Positions 24,975-38,808 of a stretch of DNA of 64,000 bases are shown here, piece by piece. A model generated the notes under the pieces. It saw nothing but the letters and a program-made list of their open reading frames with translations. It was not told where the DNA came from and did not search any database. How positions within the stretch are numbered: position 1 is the first letter of the stretch; the number at the start of each line of letters is the position of its first letter. Source of the stretch: Apis mellifera (lineage: Eukaryota > Arthropoda > Insecta > Hymenoptera > Apidae); contig NC_037648.1 in assembly GCF_003254395.2 (NCBI RefSeq), forward strand, positions 15,613,330-15,677,329, in the 5' to 3' direction. Both the position numbers and the translations under genes were made by a program.

Positions 24975-27112
24975 TTAGTCTGTCTTTTTATAATCTAAAT
25001 TTTCAAAATCAACAGGTTCTTCATCAATAGTGACGACATCTGGACGAGATTTATCTACTGGATATAGCCTATAATAAGAAGAATATTTATATATATATAT
25101 AAGAATATAAAAATAAGAGAATTTATTTGAATAAAATATTTATATAGTGTTAAATAAGAATAATGTGACTTACCATCTTTGATAAAGATAAATAAGGAAA
25201 ACAGCATCATCTCTAAAACAAGCTATTCTATGCGCTGTTGGTGTAACAATGATAAATGCAAAAACATCATCTATAAATGTATTAAATGCTTTATACATAA
25301 ATGTTTTCCATGGTAAATGAGCCACAGATTTTAATTTATAATTTACAAAAAGTTGAGGAAGCATAAACAAAAAGCCAAATGCATAAACTCCATTTACTAA
25401 AGAATTAATACTCCATGAATACCAACTGAAATTTGAAATATGTATATAAAAATTTGAAAAATTATATAAAATAAATTATAATTTTTAACATTATACCTTT
25501 TATGATGTTGATAAAGTAAAGAATAAATTGCACCGCCAATGACAAGAGGATATAATAAATAACTTAAATAACGCATACTTTCTGCATCAAATTCCCTTGT
25601 TCTAATTTCAGCCATATAATTGTTATTATTATTATTATTACTTTTAAGTCTAAGTTTCAATACTTTCTTTAATTTCCACATCTAATAAAATTACAAATAT
25701 AAAATATATTTATAAAAAACAATCACAAAACGAATGCTTCATTTTATCATTACCTCAATAATAGATCCAATGCCTGTAGGAATAAGTACAAGCAAAGATG
25801 AACCTTCATCTAGTAAATAAAGAAAGATGACAGTTTGACTAAATCCTCGCCACGCAACAGTCCATTTACTAAGACCTACAAGATTATCTTTTCTTCTCCA
25901 ATAACTCACATCATTTTTAAAAGCAAGGAAATCAAACAGCAACTATTTTAATACAAGATATTGTTAAGTTCTGTTTCAAATTATATTTCATATTATATTC
26001 AGTTATTTTTTAATTTACATACATGAATGGCTGCAATAAGAAAAGTTCCTCCCAATATATATATGTTAGTATCTACAAAAATTCCTTTTACTTCATCCAT
26101 ATCTTTATCAGAAAATCCAAGATTTTTCAAATTTTGCATAGTAGCTTCCACATGCAATAACAATCTTAGCTTTGAAATAGAAATTGGAGAATATTGCAAT
26201 GTAATATTAACTGTGTTGTTTTGAGGCATAACTCTCATTAAATCATGATGTCTAGTTTGTAAAAAGTCACAATTAACTATAGGTAAAAATGTTTTGCCTT
26301 GTATAATTCTGAAATAATAAAAATTTATCATATCCTTATTATATTAATGATTATTTAAAATTATTAATATTAACATACTTCAAATGATTTACAAGTTCTA
26401 TAGGTACATTATGTACAGGAAGTTTTATATCATCTGTCATTATTGTAAATGTTACACGGCTCTTAATATGAGTCACTGGATTTATTAAATTTTGTTTTTT
26501 TTTTAAATCTGAATGTTTTTCACTCAATAAATTAAAAGCTTCTGCTTCAGGAACTTTATATTGTGTCATTTTAATGGTAATAGAAGATACATATGGATCC
26601 TATAATAATTATTAAAAAAAATATAGATATATGGATAAAGTTTATATTATATTTTTTACACATACCTTTTGTATATTAATATTTTTTTCATATTTCTTAG
26701 AATTTGGTGCTATGATAATATGAAGAAACAATGTTCCATTATTTCGTGTTTTGCGTGGAATATTCAAAGTTAATTGGCTGAAAGAAAAATATAATAATGT
26801 TCAAATAAAAAAGATCCAAAATTGTATATGTTTTCAATAATATAAAATATATACTTACAGAGTATTTGCATGAGTATAATTAAAATTTTTATTATTATAT
26901 ACAAAATCAACTTGTTGCGCGGTAGGATATCTATCGACAGAACTATAAACTTGCAATTGTAATTGTGGTTTTTGATTCAAATATGATGTTAAGCATAATT
27001 TGTTGTCTTCACAAGCTGGTGCCACAAACAATAAAGATAAATTATAAATCGAATAAATTATATAAACTAAAAATAATTCCGTTAATATAAGAGTAAAGGA
27101 TGGCCACTGCAT
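24975..27112 (-). CDS. CLPTM1L: Cleft lip and palate transmembrane protein 1-like (CLPTM1L)
   Basis: Eight minus-strand exons (27112-26859, 26777-26666, 26599-26379, 26308-26023, 25942-25754, 25681-25497, 25425-25174, 25068-24975) encode 530 residues; human CLPTM1L has 538. An N-terminal membrane anchor (about 7-30) is followed by a large luminal domain. The C-terminal half then holds several hydrophobic segments, with the family-typical stretches AFKNDVSYWRRKDNLVGLS, FIDDVFAFIIVTPTAHRIAC and YQRWLYPVDKSR. Family members are ER/Golgi multi-pass proteins. CLPTM1L has been reported as a scramblase for glucosaminyl-PI in GPI-anchor synthesis, and I infer the same role here. Oddity: a run of seven Asn (AAT/AAC codons) sits just before the conserved MAEIRTREFDAES loop, near 25620-25640. 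Convergent with Sec5. Confidence 0.93.
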
Positions 27113-29272
27113 TTTTCTAGATTTTTGTTAAAAATATTTTTTTTTATTTTTTTTTAATTATATGAATCAAAAGCCACAGTTGATATTGAACATGCGTCGT
27201 ATAACCATAAATATTTATTATAGATCACTTCGTGTATGCAATATAGACTTTAAACATTCAAGTTCATTGGCATATAATTGATTGACCAGTATATATTTTT
27301 CATTCTGATGCATACCGGATTAAAAGTACAACCAATGTGTTTATGTCATTAATAACAACATAAGAATACAGCCATTGTTTGTTATAGCGACATCTATGTG
27401 TCATCAGCCGTTTTGCCGAAATATATACTTTTGCGAAGAAAATATATGAAGTAAAAATAACAGTATTTCTTCCGCGTTGAGAAATATTTTTTTTTTATTT
27501 TCCAAAAAGTGAGCCATTATTGCTCATAAAACATTGTATAAAAAATCAAATATCGTGTAACAATTTATATTCTGTAATAAATTAGCTCTATTTATGTATA
27601 CAGTATATAATAAGTAAGATATTTATGATATCCGTGTCAAAGATCCGTTCAAGAATAAATATAGAACGACATATATAAAGCGCCATGCTAGCAAAAGAAA
27701 CTGAATCTATCTTTAGTCATTCATGTATCCGTCGGTATGATGGATTTCATACAAGAAGAATACACTAGCATAGAAATAAAATATGCGTCATCTAACGATA
27801 AAAAAACAAACCAAAGAGAACGCAAAAAATATTATAACAAAAATTTTAGTTTATTCTATATACAAAAGAGAAGGAAAGTGTTAATTATTTCATATTTAAT
27901 AATAATAATGATAACGATAATAACAATAATAATAACACATAATAAGCGTAAAAATAATACACGTGGGGATTTATTCACAATTATTATAATAAAGCAAATC
28001 TATGATAATTTTACATTTATTAAATTCTATAATCTATCACAATAAATCTTTTTTTCATTGATGTAAGGTTCGTATAGAAATATATTTGAACAAACAAACC
28101 TCTACTAAAACGTAATTATATTTCGAAAGTTTCGAGAAACCGTCAGAAAATTCGCACGTCTATACATAGATATATTCGTAATTATTGTATAGTACATATA
28201 CATGTACATATGTACAAGCTGAAGTGAAGTGAAAAAAACGAATGAAATCTCCTTACTTCTTGCTGGATATGTTATAAAGGCATAAAGCTACAAACTACAG
28301 TACGTATTTGGTCCGATTTTTTATTAGCCCGTTTCTATCTTGAAAGTATTTTGAAGCTGATTGTGTATGCAAGCGAGCAATTTGATTCCTATTATCCTAT
28401 TAGAAAATACCGTATATTTTTCTTGTTATAATAGAGTTTAAAGATAATAAGAAATGTTAAAATCGAATCTTAAATTAAAATGATTAATATAGATATATAT
28501 AAGTACAATTTATATAGAAACTAAAATTCAATAATACAAATATTCAATAATAATGAAATCGTTTATCATACTGCAATTGATTTTACGAGAATTCAGATTT
28601 ATTAAATTATGTCTCGTATTTATCTAATATATATTTAGTTAAACATTAATGACCTTATTTTGTACTTACTGTTCTAAAAAGTATATTTCAATAATTATCC
28701 ATAAAGTACATTTTATTGCACTATTCAGTCACTAATCCGATGAAAGTGACCGTATCGCTGTCTCGTTTAAATTTAACTATTGCCAATTGCATTTATATAG
28801 TAGAAAAATAGTGGGAACAATACGAGTGACAAAATCAAAATTCAAGTATGTGCGTGAAATATTGCGTTATATATATCGTATGCGTTCAATATTCACAAAT
28901 TTATATGCGCGTTTGATATATGTGCGCGAATATAATACACGCACAAATCTTGCAATTTTGACGTATCGTCAGTTTCTTTTAAGAAATTATAAAACCGACG
29001 GAATTTATCTAAAAAGTCGTCAAAAATGTTTAAAATATTTTATTCGCTCATTCTTGCATCGAAATCGCTAACGATTCAATCGGAAAAAAATAAAATTCCT
29101 GCATATCTATACGATTACTACGATAAATTCAATCTCTTTGCATTCAATTACAAAACGCCGGGCACTCGTCGTGTAAGTACTACTGTTCCAACAACGATAC
29201 TTGTTCGTGCGCTTCACCATCGGAAATACTGAACGTTTCGATCCTCTTTCCGGGTTGAATTATCTTCTTTTG
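27113..29272. other. Intergenic AT-rich region, no supported gene
   Basis: Upstream region of CLPTM1L and downstream region of the membrane-protein gene. The plus-strand ORFs at 27737-28045 and 28787-29071 are Ile/Lys/Arg/Tyr-rich translations of AT-rich DNA without splice or codon signals and are not called. The long 3' UTR of the 29273 gene may occupy part of it. Confidence 0.5.
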
Positions 29273-30879
29273 TCATAGTTTCGTATGCTTCACACTGTCC
29301 GTCCAATAATTCTGTATTGTCATTGCTTCTAACGAATTTAAGAACGAATCGTTATCCAAACTGTACATTTCTTCGGAATTATCCTACAAGTATATAAGTA
29401 AAATCATTTAAATTGTTTCTCTCTTCAATTATTTGAGGTATCAATTTAACGCATAAAATGAACTATACTACGATACTTACGCGAATAGTGGAATCATCGA
29501 TATAACCGGAACTATCGGGATTACTGCATTTGTCGCTATTAAGCGTTTGCGGCGGATTCAGATACCTACGTCTTTAATTAAATTTTTCTGTGTAACGTTG
29601 AAATTTCATTTAATTGCTAAACAATCGTTTTAATTACCTGTACATAATGAATCCAAGGCTACCCATTGTGCTGAGTAAAACTACAGTAGCTAGGCAACTT
29701 CCGGTAATAGCGGCAATGTCTACCGTCGATCTCGAAGTATTCTCTCGCTTCGAGTTCTCGCTATTGCTCTCGTTGTAATCGGAAAGATGATCTTCCTGCA
29801 CTTGATCCCTCTGGAAATCTTTGGGAAACGCGCTTCGCGCTCTGCTCAGCCGCGTAGGTTCGCTCACACCAACTACAAGATTCGCATCAAATCAATTTTT
29901 AACCCTTTTCCGAAATTCAATTCGATTCGAAAATAATACAATCTCCGTTATACTTCGATTAAACGTTACACACAAATACCTTCGAGGATCGACGCAGCTG
30001 TGGCGAATTGTGGCTCGACGAAGTCGTCGTCGTCGTTGATCTCGACATCGTCGGATCGATTGAACGTCTTGATACCGGAATTACCGGCAGAGGAGGACAA
30101 AGAGGAGGAAGAGGAAGAAGATAAGAGCGAGGAGGATTTCGTTTTATTCAGTACCAGCCTGATTCTGGACACCTCTTCCTGAAGAGGTAGTACCGTAAGA
30201 TCCTCCACTTGGTCCAATGTGGTATCATTTCGATTCCCATTTTCATCTATTTTCTCTTCTTGCTCGTATTTGGATCTACCACCGGTTTTGTTCGTGGTTA
30301 AGATCCACGTGATCTTACTGTCCTTTTTCACCGCCGAATTACGAATCCTGTCCACGGTATCTGCGACTCGTTGAGACGTGAAACTTTTCGTCGAGTCCAG
30401 ACTGACCGCGTTACTCGTATTTCCGTGATATTCTTCCACGGGATTAGTACTCGTTTCGACCACGCTCGCCACCATTTCCACGGGAGCCGAAATCGTACTC
30501 GATTGCCTGTCTAACATTACAGCGGTGTTCGTGGATGGATGAAGACCGATGGCTTTGGCCACGCGAAAACTCTGTCGCGGTTCGCTCCTCTCTGCCTCGA
30601 TCGAAGTAATTTTGGACGTCGATTCCGAGCTCAGGCGATCTTGCTGCACCTGGCCACGAGGCTCACCCGTGCTCGATGGCATTGGGTTTCCTAAAATTAC
30701 TGAAAATCAAAGCGTTTCGTTAGATAATTCTTGGAATCTATGTAATCGAAAAACACGTGTTGATGGAAGAGCTCGGCGAAAAGTTATGTGAAAAAGTAGC
30801 AGATGTCTCTGATCATTTAGAACGTACCGAGAAATTGAGCGGTAACCCAGAACCAGTGCATCCACCAATGCAGCGTCAT
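29273..30879 (-). CDS. Unidentified single-pass type I membrane protein
   Basis: I do not recognise the family. Five minus-strand exons (30879-30828, 30690-29980, 29872-29638, 29565-29481, 29383-29273) give 397 residues in one uninterrupted frame. Residues 1-18 (MTLHWWMHWFWVTAQFLG) look like a signal peptide. A long Ser/Thr/Asp/Glu-rich, cysteine-poor and probably disordered ectodomain follows (about 19-304), with a serine tract and an EINDDDDFVE acidic patch. One membrane segment lies at about 305-332 (AAITGSCLATVVLLSTMGSL). The tail of about 64 residues has tyrosines in SSGYIDDS, EEMYSLDND and IQNYWTD, which could be adaptor or phosphorylation sites (inference). The start uses the ATG at 30879; the coding exon has a 3' splice site at 30897-30898, so a 5' UTR exon lies further upstream. 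It is likely a cell-surface protein; sequence-based function cannot be given. Confidence 0.8.
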
Positions 30880-30897
30880 CGCGTCATCTGCGTGTAC

Positions 30898-33800
30898 CTG
30901 GAACGGAGAAAAGAGGAAGAAAAAAAAAAATTAGATGATCGGAACGAAATCATCTTTTCCTTGAATCGCAACGATAATATCTTTCCAAATTAAACGTCTA
31001 AATCGAATTCTCTTTAACTCGTCGAGAATTCTTCCGATTAAATTATTTTTAGCGAACGAATTTTCGCTCGGTTCATCCTTCTCTCGTCGCGGTTGTCAAG
31101 ACAATGGTCCATTAGTCACGTGGATACGAAGAAATATCAGACGTCAACGTGGACAGAGTGCCGCTCGAATACGAACGTACTCGAGCATAAAAGATTGATT
31201 TAGAGTTCGAGTTGACGCTGGAGATATACGAATGCTCCCCAGTTTTATATAATCGGCAATTGGGAGAAAAATCCACAATTAACAACGAGCATTCTCCAAT
31301 CGAATAATAAATAATAATAATCGTTTTTCCCTCGTTTTTTTTTTACTTCCAAACCAGAATAAGAAAACCTGGCCTTTTATCGAGAAAAAGAGAAAAAGTC
31401 AACGAGTCTTATTATCCCTCGAGCGTAATAAGGACTCGGAACAAATCGCGTTTACCTGCTCGTTCAGAAAATCGGATACTCGAATGAGTAATCGGTTGTT
31501 CGGATTCGTTTCAGCGTGACTCACCGCCAGAAACGTGGATGAGAGAATTTTAAAAGGTAGAATCGATGAATCACGGATATTCCATTTACAAGAAAGGAAA
31601 AATTTGAAAAAAAAAGAAAATCTACGATTCTATAATTATAATCTACGACTCTATAATTATCATCATTAGTGAAAAATCGGCGGGGAATTTAGAAATATAA
31701 CCATCCGTTGGCGGGTTAATTTAAACACGGTTCGATTAAATCTGTTGACAAAGCGAAAAAAAAAAATATCCGGTACAGTTATTCGCACAGTCCCGGTCAT
31801 GCTCTTCCGACTGTAACCAGTTGCACCTCGATGCGTCACACCGCGGCGGACGAGAGATGCGACACGAAACGTGTGTCGTCGTACAGCAATTTATTCAACC
31901 TCCTAAACCAACCTTGATATCGCCGGAACAAACGGTAACTCCTTTTCCGTCTGTTTATTTATTATTATCACTCTGCGATTTATTAAAAATCGGTATACAA
32001 CAACTTTGGCAATAATAATAACGATAAGATCGAAACATATACGACGTTTGTCCAAATAATTGCACTCGTGTATATATATATACGCAAACTGGTGTGACAC
32101 ACGGTCGCGAGGGTTCGAGATTCGAGATGATCGTGTTAAAAGAGCGCGCGACCTTGTCAAGCGAGTCAATTGGATGAATGAAACGGCTGGTGGTCAAGTT
32201 CTTGAACCGGGGCGCAGCGAGAAACTGGCGATCGCCGTTGACTATATCCAACCAAACGTACCAATGAATCACGCAGTTGGCTAAACCCATGTAATCCGGA
32301 TCGTTGCGTTATCGATATCGAGAACTGTACCCGGATGATAATGAGAGGCACAATAGAGTCGAGGAACGTGCGAGTTGCGCGAGGAGGAGAGGGGAGGGCG
32401 CTTCCGCGAGTACCACTTCGTTTCTAGACCAAAAAAAGACTTCGAGATCGCGTTCTTTCGCGCTCTCGTTCACGGTGCACGGCTTTGTTGGTGGCCGTTT
32501 ATTAATTCGGTCGCGATTAAATCTTGATTTTCAGCGTCAATTATCCGAGGGGAATCAAGCGGTCCGTCCTACTTCCTTTGGTGGATAAAGATGAACGATC
32601 AGCTGATCGAAGAGACGAAAGATATTGTGCGTAATTTTACGTTTTACGATATATATATATATACGTGTATTCGAGGGGAAAAAAAAAATTATTTCGATCG
32701 AGCGTAGGAAGAAGGTATATAACGAGGTATATTCGAAGCGTGGTTAAGCATCAGGGAAATTGGTTTTCTCAGCGGTATAACCTCGAGCTGGCTGGCAATA
32801 AAAGATGTTGCGTAAGCGCATCTCGACAACTCGTTTCCTATAACGTTACTCGATTCATTTTACATATTTATTCACTTGGAAGGTTGACCTTCGATTCAGT
32901 TTTGCGCGAATGGGTTCGAATTCAAGATAAAAAAAAATTTTTTTCAACTTTTAATACGATATATATTAATTGACAAAACAAAAAGATTGTACTATTTTTT
33001 TTTCCAATTACTTTCGAGGTTAGTAGTTATATTGCTGATTAATCTAGCAAGATAGAGTCTTTTTTTTTTCCACCATCTTAATTGGCATTCCATTTCAAAC
33101 AAAGATTCATTTTTCCGATTAATATCGCAACCTCTCATAATTATTCGTTAATCACGTTTCTCAATCGCCTAACCTAACCTTCTTTCTTCCCGAGCCTGCG
33201 CTCACTTGTTTCGCAGGCCACCATCTGTCGTCTCGATACATTTGTCAACGTTCCAATGTTTCCAATGTCAACATTTGCCGAACGCGCCTCGTCTAGAACG
33301 AAAGGAAAATAAAGATGGCGCTGTATATCTTTTTCTTTCTCCTCACCGGGGGGAGTTCCGTTCGCAACAAGTGATCGTTAACACGTTCGCGGTCATGTAG
33401 GTCGGGATAATTGTTGCACAGAAGTTCATGAACCGTATGTAGGCCGACGATTGTGTGCGAATCGTACCGATCTATTTATCGTTGATTCTTTACAGAATTT
33501 CGCCCGCCTATGAGAAATCACTCGAAAGTTTTCGTAATAATTGTGAAAAGGATCGAAATAATTACGTCAACGCGTCCTCTCTTTATTCAATCTTCAATTC
33601 AGTATCCATTTCGAGGACGTTTTTTTTTCATCCTTCCATCGGATCCACACAGAGAAACACGATCGTTTCTCTCCATAACCAGACTAAAGAAAAGCGACAA
33701 CTGGATTGTTTGCATTACCAGATTGCATAATAACGAACTGTCTCGGCTGACTCGGCGATCAAGTAGAACGGGTTTCAAATCATAGACTCTCTCTACTAAG

Positions 33801-36800
33801 GGATTCGCCGATCGATATTGAATCGAATGGCTGAGGTCGTTCTGCAAGAAGTTGTTTAAAAAAAAAAAAAACTCGCGCACAGTTTGCAAACAAAACGATA
33901 TTATTTTGTATAGATCGTAAAAAAATTATGAAAAAAATTCTATCACTGACAATTCATAAATGTTGCAAGACTTCGATATAAAAATGAAAGTTTCGATTTT
34001 ATTATCGTTGTTATTACGTTTATTTAAAAAAAATAATTGCCTTATTTTCTTGTTTGCAACACAATACAATTTAATTATATTTTATATATAACTCGTTTCG
34101 TAACAATACGTATTTATATTTTGCAATAGTCAATGTACCGTGCGGGCTAGGCTGTTGCTATATTCAAAGCTGCATTGAAAGCAGACCATATACCAAAGAT
34201 GACTAGACTCGATGCAGACGAGCGACTTTTATCGTTGCGATTATACGTCTCTGTTCGTTTTTCTTTTTTTTTTTGCTGGAAAAACAAGGAAAAATACAAC
34301 AGATGCAAATATTTTAGTTTTATCGTTACAATCTCACCATTATAAATTCTTCAAAGCCTTTGTTGATTTTTATATATCATTGAATTATTTCATGGTAAAA
34401 GAAATTCTCACAATTTGTCTTCGTATAATCAACGAAAGTATCTAAACGTATAATCAACAAGTATCCAAGTATCTATTTAACCGAATAAAATCATGAGAGA
34501 ATTCCGGGTACAAAACTAAGAAAACTAGGTAAATCAGGTTCACGAGTCTCGAGAAAATTTCAAGACGATTGTTCGTTTCGAATTATATTTCTTCCGATGT
34601 ATACATTCGGAATCCAAACTTGCTCATTTTTTTTCGAATCTTTTCGACTCACTGTTCCATACATATTTATTTTCACTTTCGTGCCACTTGTTTCGCTTCT
34701 CCTAACAACACTGGTAAAATTCGTTTTGGTTCACTAACAGACGTTCGTTTCTTCTACAAAGTCGTTCAAAAAGCTTTCACTTGTTGAGTGAAACACATTT
34801 TTTTTTTCATGTTCTTACTTTTTCCTTTCTTCCATGATTTATATTTTTTAACAAAAGATGGCGGTAAATGAAGATTCGGTTGAAAGTCTTCGTCGAGATT
34901 CTTCGGACAGGTGCACGTGTATAACTCGATAAACTGTAATTCCGAATTAGAACAGTGAACGCGTTCTCGAATTGATCCAATTTTCCAGAGTTCGTAATGA
35001 GATTTGCACATGACGGGGATAATATATAAATTCGATCGCCGGAAACCGGTCTCTAGCGAGGATTAAAACTTACATTTTACTTGTGCTGTTGTTAATTGAA
35101 GAATTTCCATGTGAGAAGTAAATACAACGACCGTTCTTCTGAAAGTTGAATGGCGGAATAGTCGCGCCTCCTATCGAAATATTCAAGTAACAAAAGTCAT
35201 GGCTACCGCTCGTTTTTCCTGTGCAATGTACTACACACGTGCCAGACATTCTTGCGCCACTCTTTTCACGGAATTTTATTCTCAATCGAATTTATCGACG
35301 TGACTTTTATCTAATCTGATGTCACGGAATGTCATCGGACTTTCGACCAATCTAATCTTTCATAAATCGAGTCCGGATATTTCGCACTTTTTCCGCGCGT
35401 CATTCTTTTCACGATTAGGTAACTAAAAATCATTAGCACCGACAAAATTCCGAAGGAATGGGTCAACTAAATATGACAACGAACTTTGTCCCCGTGATCA
35501 ATGCGCAATTAAAAGTAAATTTAACTTTTGTTTCTCTGAAACAACAGTAGAGAACAGTACAGTAATAATTGGTTGCTACAATAACGAATCGTCTGACCGT
35601 TACTAACGAAGCGCCACCATGTTAATTGTTTCTTCTGTGCTTTGCACATTTCGTTTGCGTTTCACCGTTCGATTTCGTTTTCGAAAACTAAATATATCGA
35701 GAATATTGATCGAATTATCGTTCAGAGAAAAATTATGTTTAAATAAAAAACAAATAAGAGGATAGAAATTAAAAATTTAAAACTTATTGTAAACAATAGA
35801 GAATGAAAATTATCATGCATTATCGATTACGACTATCGATATTTATATTAATAACATTTTTATTGTAAGCAATTAGAGAATCTCTGAAAATCAATTCATG
35901 CAAGATGACTGAACACCTGGAAAGATTTATCATCGAAGAAAATATATATAAAAATAATTTACGTGGCCGCGATACACGCGGCTTCGGTCGTCACTTGATA
36001 ATAACTTTTAATATATGCATGTTTCTAAAAGCGAAAGCTTCTAATGCAACTGGCAGTCACGCTTGCGTTCGTACAAAACCCGTAAGAAAGGAAAAACTCG
36101 CTTTCCTCGCTATTTATTGAAACATTTTACTAAAATCCTTTTTATAATTTAACTGTTATCAACAATTTTAATCAAGAATTGAAATAGAAAAAAAAAAGTT
36201 CGATCGAGCATTTTTAAATAAAATAATATTTTATTTATTATCATATTAATATCATTTTTTTAATTTTAAATTAAGGCTCAAAATATATAAAATATAATTA
36301 AAGTTTAATCACGTAATTAATTCTTTTAATTTACATTATAATATAATATACATATAACGTATTTTTCAAAAATACTGCTTGATAACGGAAGATACGTGAC
36401 TTTGGATTAAAAGCAATATGAATCGTTATATATATAATATTCAGCATCGAAAATAGCTTGTGTCATTAGTTTCTAATAAGACAATTCGAGACAATTTTCT
36501 TCGATTTATTTTTGCAATATTACAATTTGTTGGAATATTCGATTATGCAGCAAAGAAATATAGTGAGATTATCTATAAGATGATCAAGATTGACCAATAT
36601 GACCAATATGATCCTGAATTCGTAAGTTCTCTTTGTTCTAGAAGAAAAACTAGTAACTTTTTGATTGCAAAAGTTGGTATTAAATCGATGCATTTAAAAA
36701 TTTATCAAAAAGACAGAATTATCGTGTCAATTTTCTTTTTTCATATCGATTTTCTTCACGCGATCATTTTTTTTTTTTTAAATTACGGATTATCTTTCAA

Positions 36801-38735
36801 CTAGTATATCATTCGATATATTACAATTCATAAATGTGAATATTTTTTAATCGGAAGAAAATGGAATGGAAAGGAAGTAAATGAAGAAAACTGAATGCAA
36901 AACGGATTTCACGATTGACGAGATACGAAAGAGAAAGGAAAAGTGGAAGAATTCATTTGATTGGCTTAAAGCTTAAAATGGTTTCGAATCGCGAAACAGA
37001 GAATCTAAACAAGCCGAAGCACGTGACAGGACAACGTGATGGCGCGATAGGTAAGTGCTAGTAAAATTACCGTGATTAAGTAATTATCTTTCGAGCAACC
37101 GACATTTCAAGACGATAAGGAGGGAAAGCAGAGGAATACGTATGCTACAGGGATTTTGCGATACACTTCTATACGCTATTGTTTATTGTCCATGTTGGAA
37201 AGATAAACCTTTCACTTGCATTCTCATCTTGAACGAAGAGGATTCTCTGATCACGAGTAGACGAGAAGACAATGCCCTCTGCGCTATAATCGGTGAATTT
37301 CCACAGACTGATGATGTGACGTAAAAGAATTTTTTTTTATTTAAATAATTGTCGTAATGTCAATTTCCAAAAAATTATGTACATACATATTTAAATAATA
37401 TTATAAAGATAATTATACGATTATAATATATACATTTATGGCAACAGGATGAAAACGATGTTTAACATTTTTCAACTTACATAACCTTTTTCTTCGGATG
37501 AAACAGGTTATGAAAACGAAATCGCAAGAAAATAGCTGTGCTTCTGTAATACATATACACAAGTGTCGAATTATTACGAACATTAACTATGGACTAGTGA
37601 AAAGTGAATGTCGGAAGAAACGAATATGCTAGTCATGAAGAGAGAGAGAAGGAAAAAAAATAAAAGCAAGAACTATAAGAGAGATAAAAAAAAAAGAGAG
37701 AGGAAAATTGCGATCTGTTGTATTAGTTTATATTGTATCGAGCAGTAGAGGGAATACGGGAACATCCTGTCCTGAAAATTCATGTCCCGGGCGGAAGTTT
37801 GAGGGAGACCACGAATGAGATACGACGTCGACCGAGCTGTGTGAATTGCTCACGCGACACACGCGATAATTCGAACGGAGAATCACCAGAATGGCAATTA
37901 ATCGGCTCAACAATCATTCGTTAGCGGTAATCTTGCATAATAGATATATGTATATTAGCGTTAGTAAAAAATTGTTACGAACAAATTCACAGAAAAACAA
38001 AACAGAATCTAATGCATGATCTGGAATGAAAAAGAATATTATTAAACGTTCGTTACTAACGTAGAAAAAAATGTAGAAAATAAACAATATTTCTCATTGT
38101 AATTTTTGAAAAGCTTTTCAAAAATTTCGAATAATGGATGAAAATTTTACCTATTGTAATGATCTACAGTATATTTTAAAGAAAAAAGAAAAAAAAAAAA
38201 AGGAAAGTTTGTTACATTATAGAACAAAATTCAATGCTTTCACTCGATATCGTGCAATAGATTGCGTGAATATAGAATTAGATTCAATATAAAAGATTGA
38301 ACGAAATTTTTTAAAACAATGTTTAAAATAATTTTATTTTAATTTTAAGTTAAAATAAAATTTCTATAATTTTGAGATGACTTTTCATACCGTGTTTATC
38401 TTCCGTGTGAACTTTCGAGGTAAAGAATGCAAAAGGAAGAATAAAGTGCATTGGTATCGTTCTGGTCTGTCTGGAATGTGTACTATTCCTGGATATTCTT
38501 GAGAGACTCGTTGCTCACGATTGCTAAAAACTTCATTCCTATTTACACTTTATTTCAGTGTTAAATATACCAATACTTTTATGATATTTATGCAAAATAT
38601 TTATATATATAAGAACTATGTTATATATCTTTCGATTATTAAAAATTCTTTTTAATTATTATTTGTTCATTTCTAATAAACGATAAAAAAAATTATACAA
38701 GAAACGAACTCTGAATGCAATGGACAAAAAAAAAA
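30898..38735. other. Long gene-poor region, probable 5' intron or regulatory DNA
   Basis: Nearly 8 kb without a confident exon. It probably holds the 5' UTR exon(s) and first intron of the 29273-30879 gene. CpG-rich stretches at 31.7-32.6, 33.1-33.4 and 37.7-37.9 kb stand out, and an AGATGGCGC motif is at 33313-33321. Two minus-strand Cys-containing open frames at 34766-35285 and a plus-strand open frame at 37733-37924 are weak coding candidates (see findings). Everything else is AT-rich with poly(A)/(T) runs. Confidence 0.45.
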
Positions 38736-38808
38736 CGATCCTGCCAGGATTCGAACCTGGAATCTTCTGATCCGTAGTCAGACGCGTTATCCGTTGCGCC
38801 ACAGGACC
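38736..38808 (-). tRNA. tRNA-Arg (anticodon ACG)
   Basis: The 73-nt minus-strand sequence folds as a cloverleaf. The acceptor stem is GGTCCTG with CAGGATC and discriminator G. The D-arm contains GGCGCAACGGAT. The anticodon arm is TCTGA-CTACGGA-TCAGA (anticodon ACG, read as ICG) and the T-arm is CCAGG-TTCGAAT-CCTGG. No intron. A T-run for Pol III termination (seen as A9 on plus, 38727-38735) directly follows the 3' end. Confidence 0.97.

Noticed and set aside
27737..28045. 102-codon plus-strand ORF
   Set aside because: Low-complexity Ile/Thr/Lys/Asn composition from ATA/ACA-type repeats; no recognisable domain.
28787..29071. Basic 94-codon plus-strand ORF
   Set aside because: Arg/Tyr/Ile-rich translation of AT-rich DNA, no splice or start context, and it lies in the likely 3' UTR of the opposite-strand membrane-protein gene.
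33169..33182. Tandem CCTAACC units here, and AGGTTAGG at about 8228 and 1753, as telomere-like repeats
   Set aside because: Only one or two units each. Insect telomeres are long TTAGG arrays, so these are more likely chance or common dispersed short motifs.
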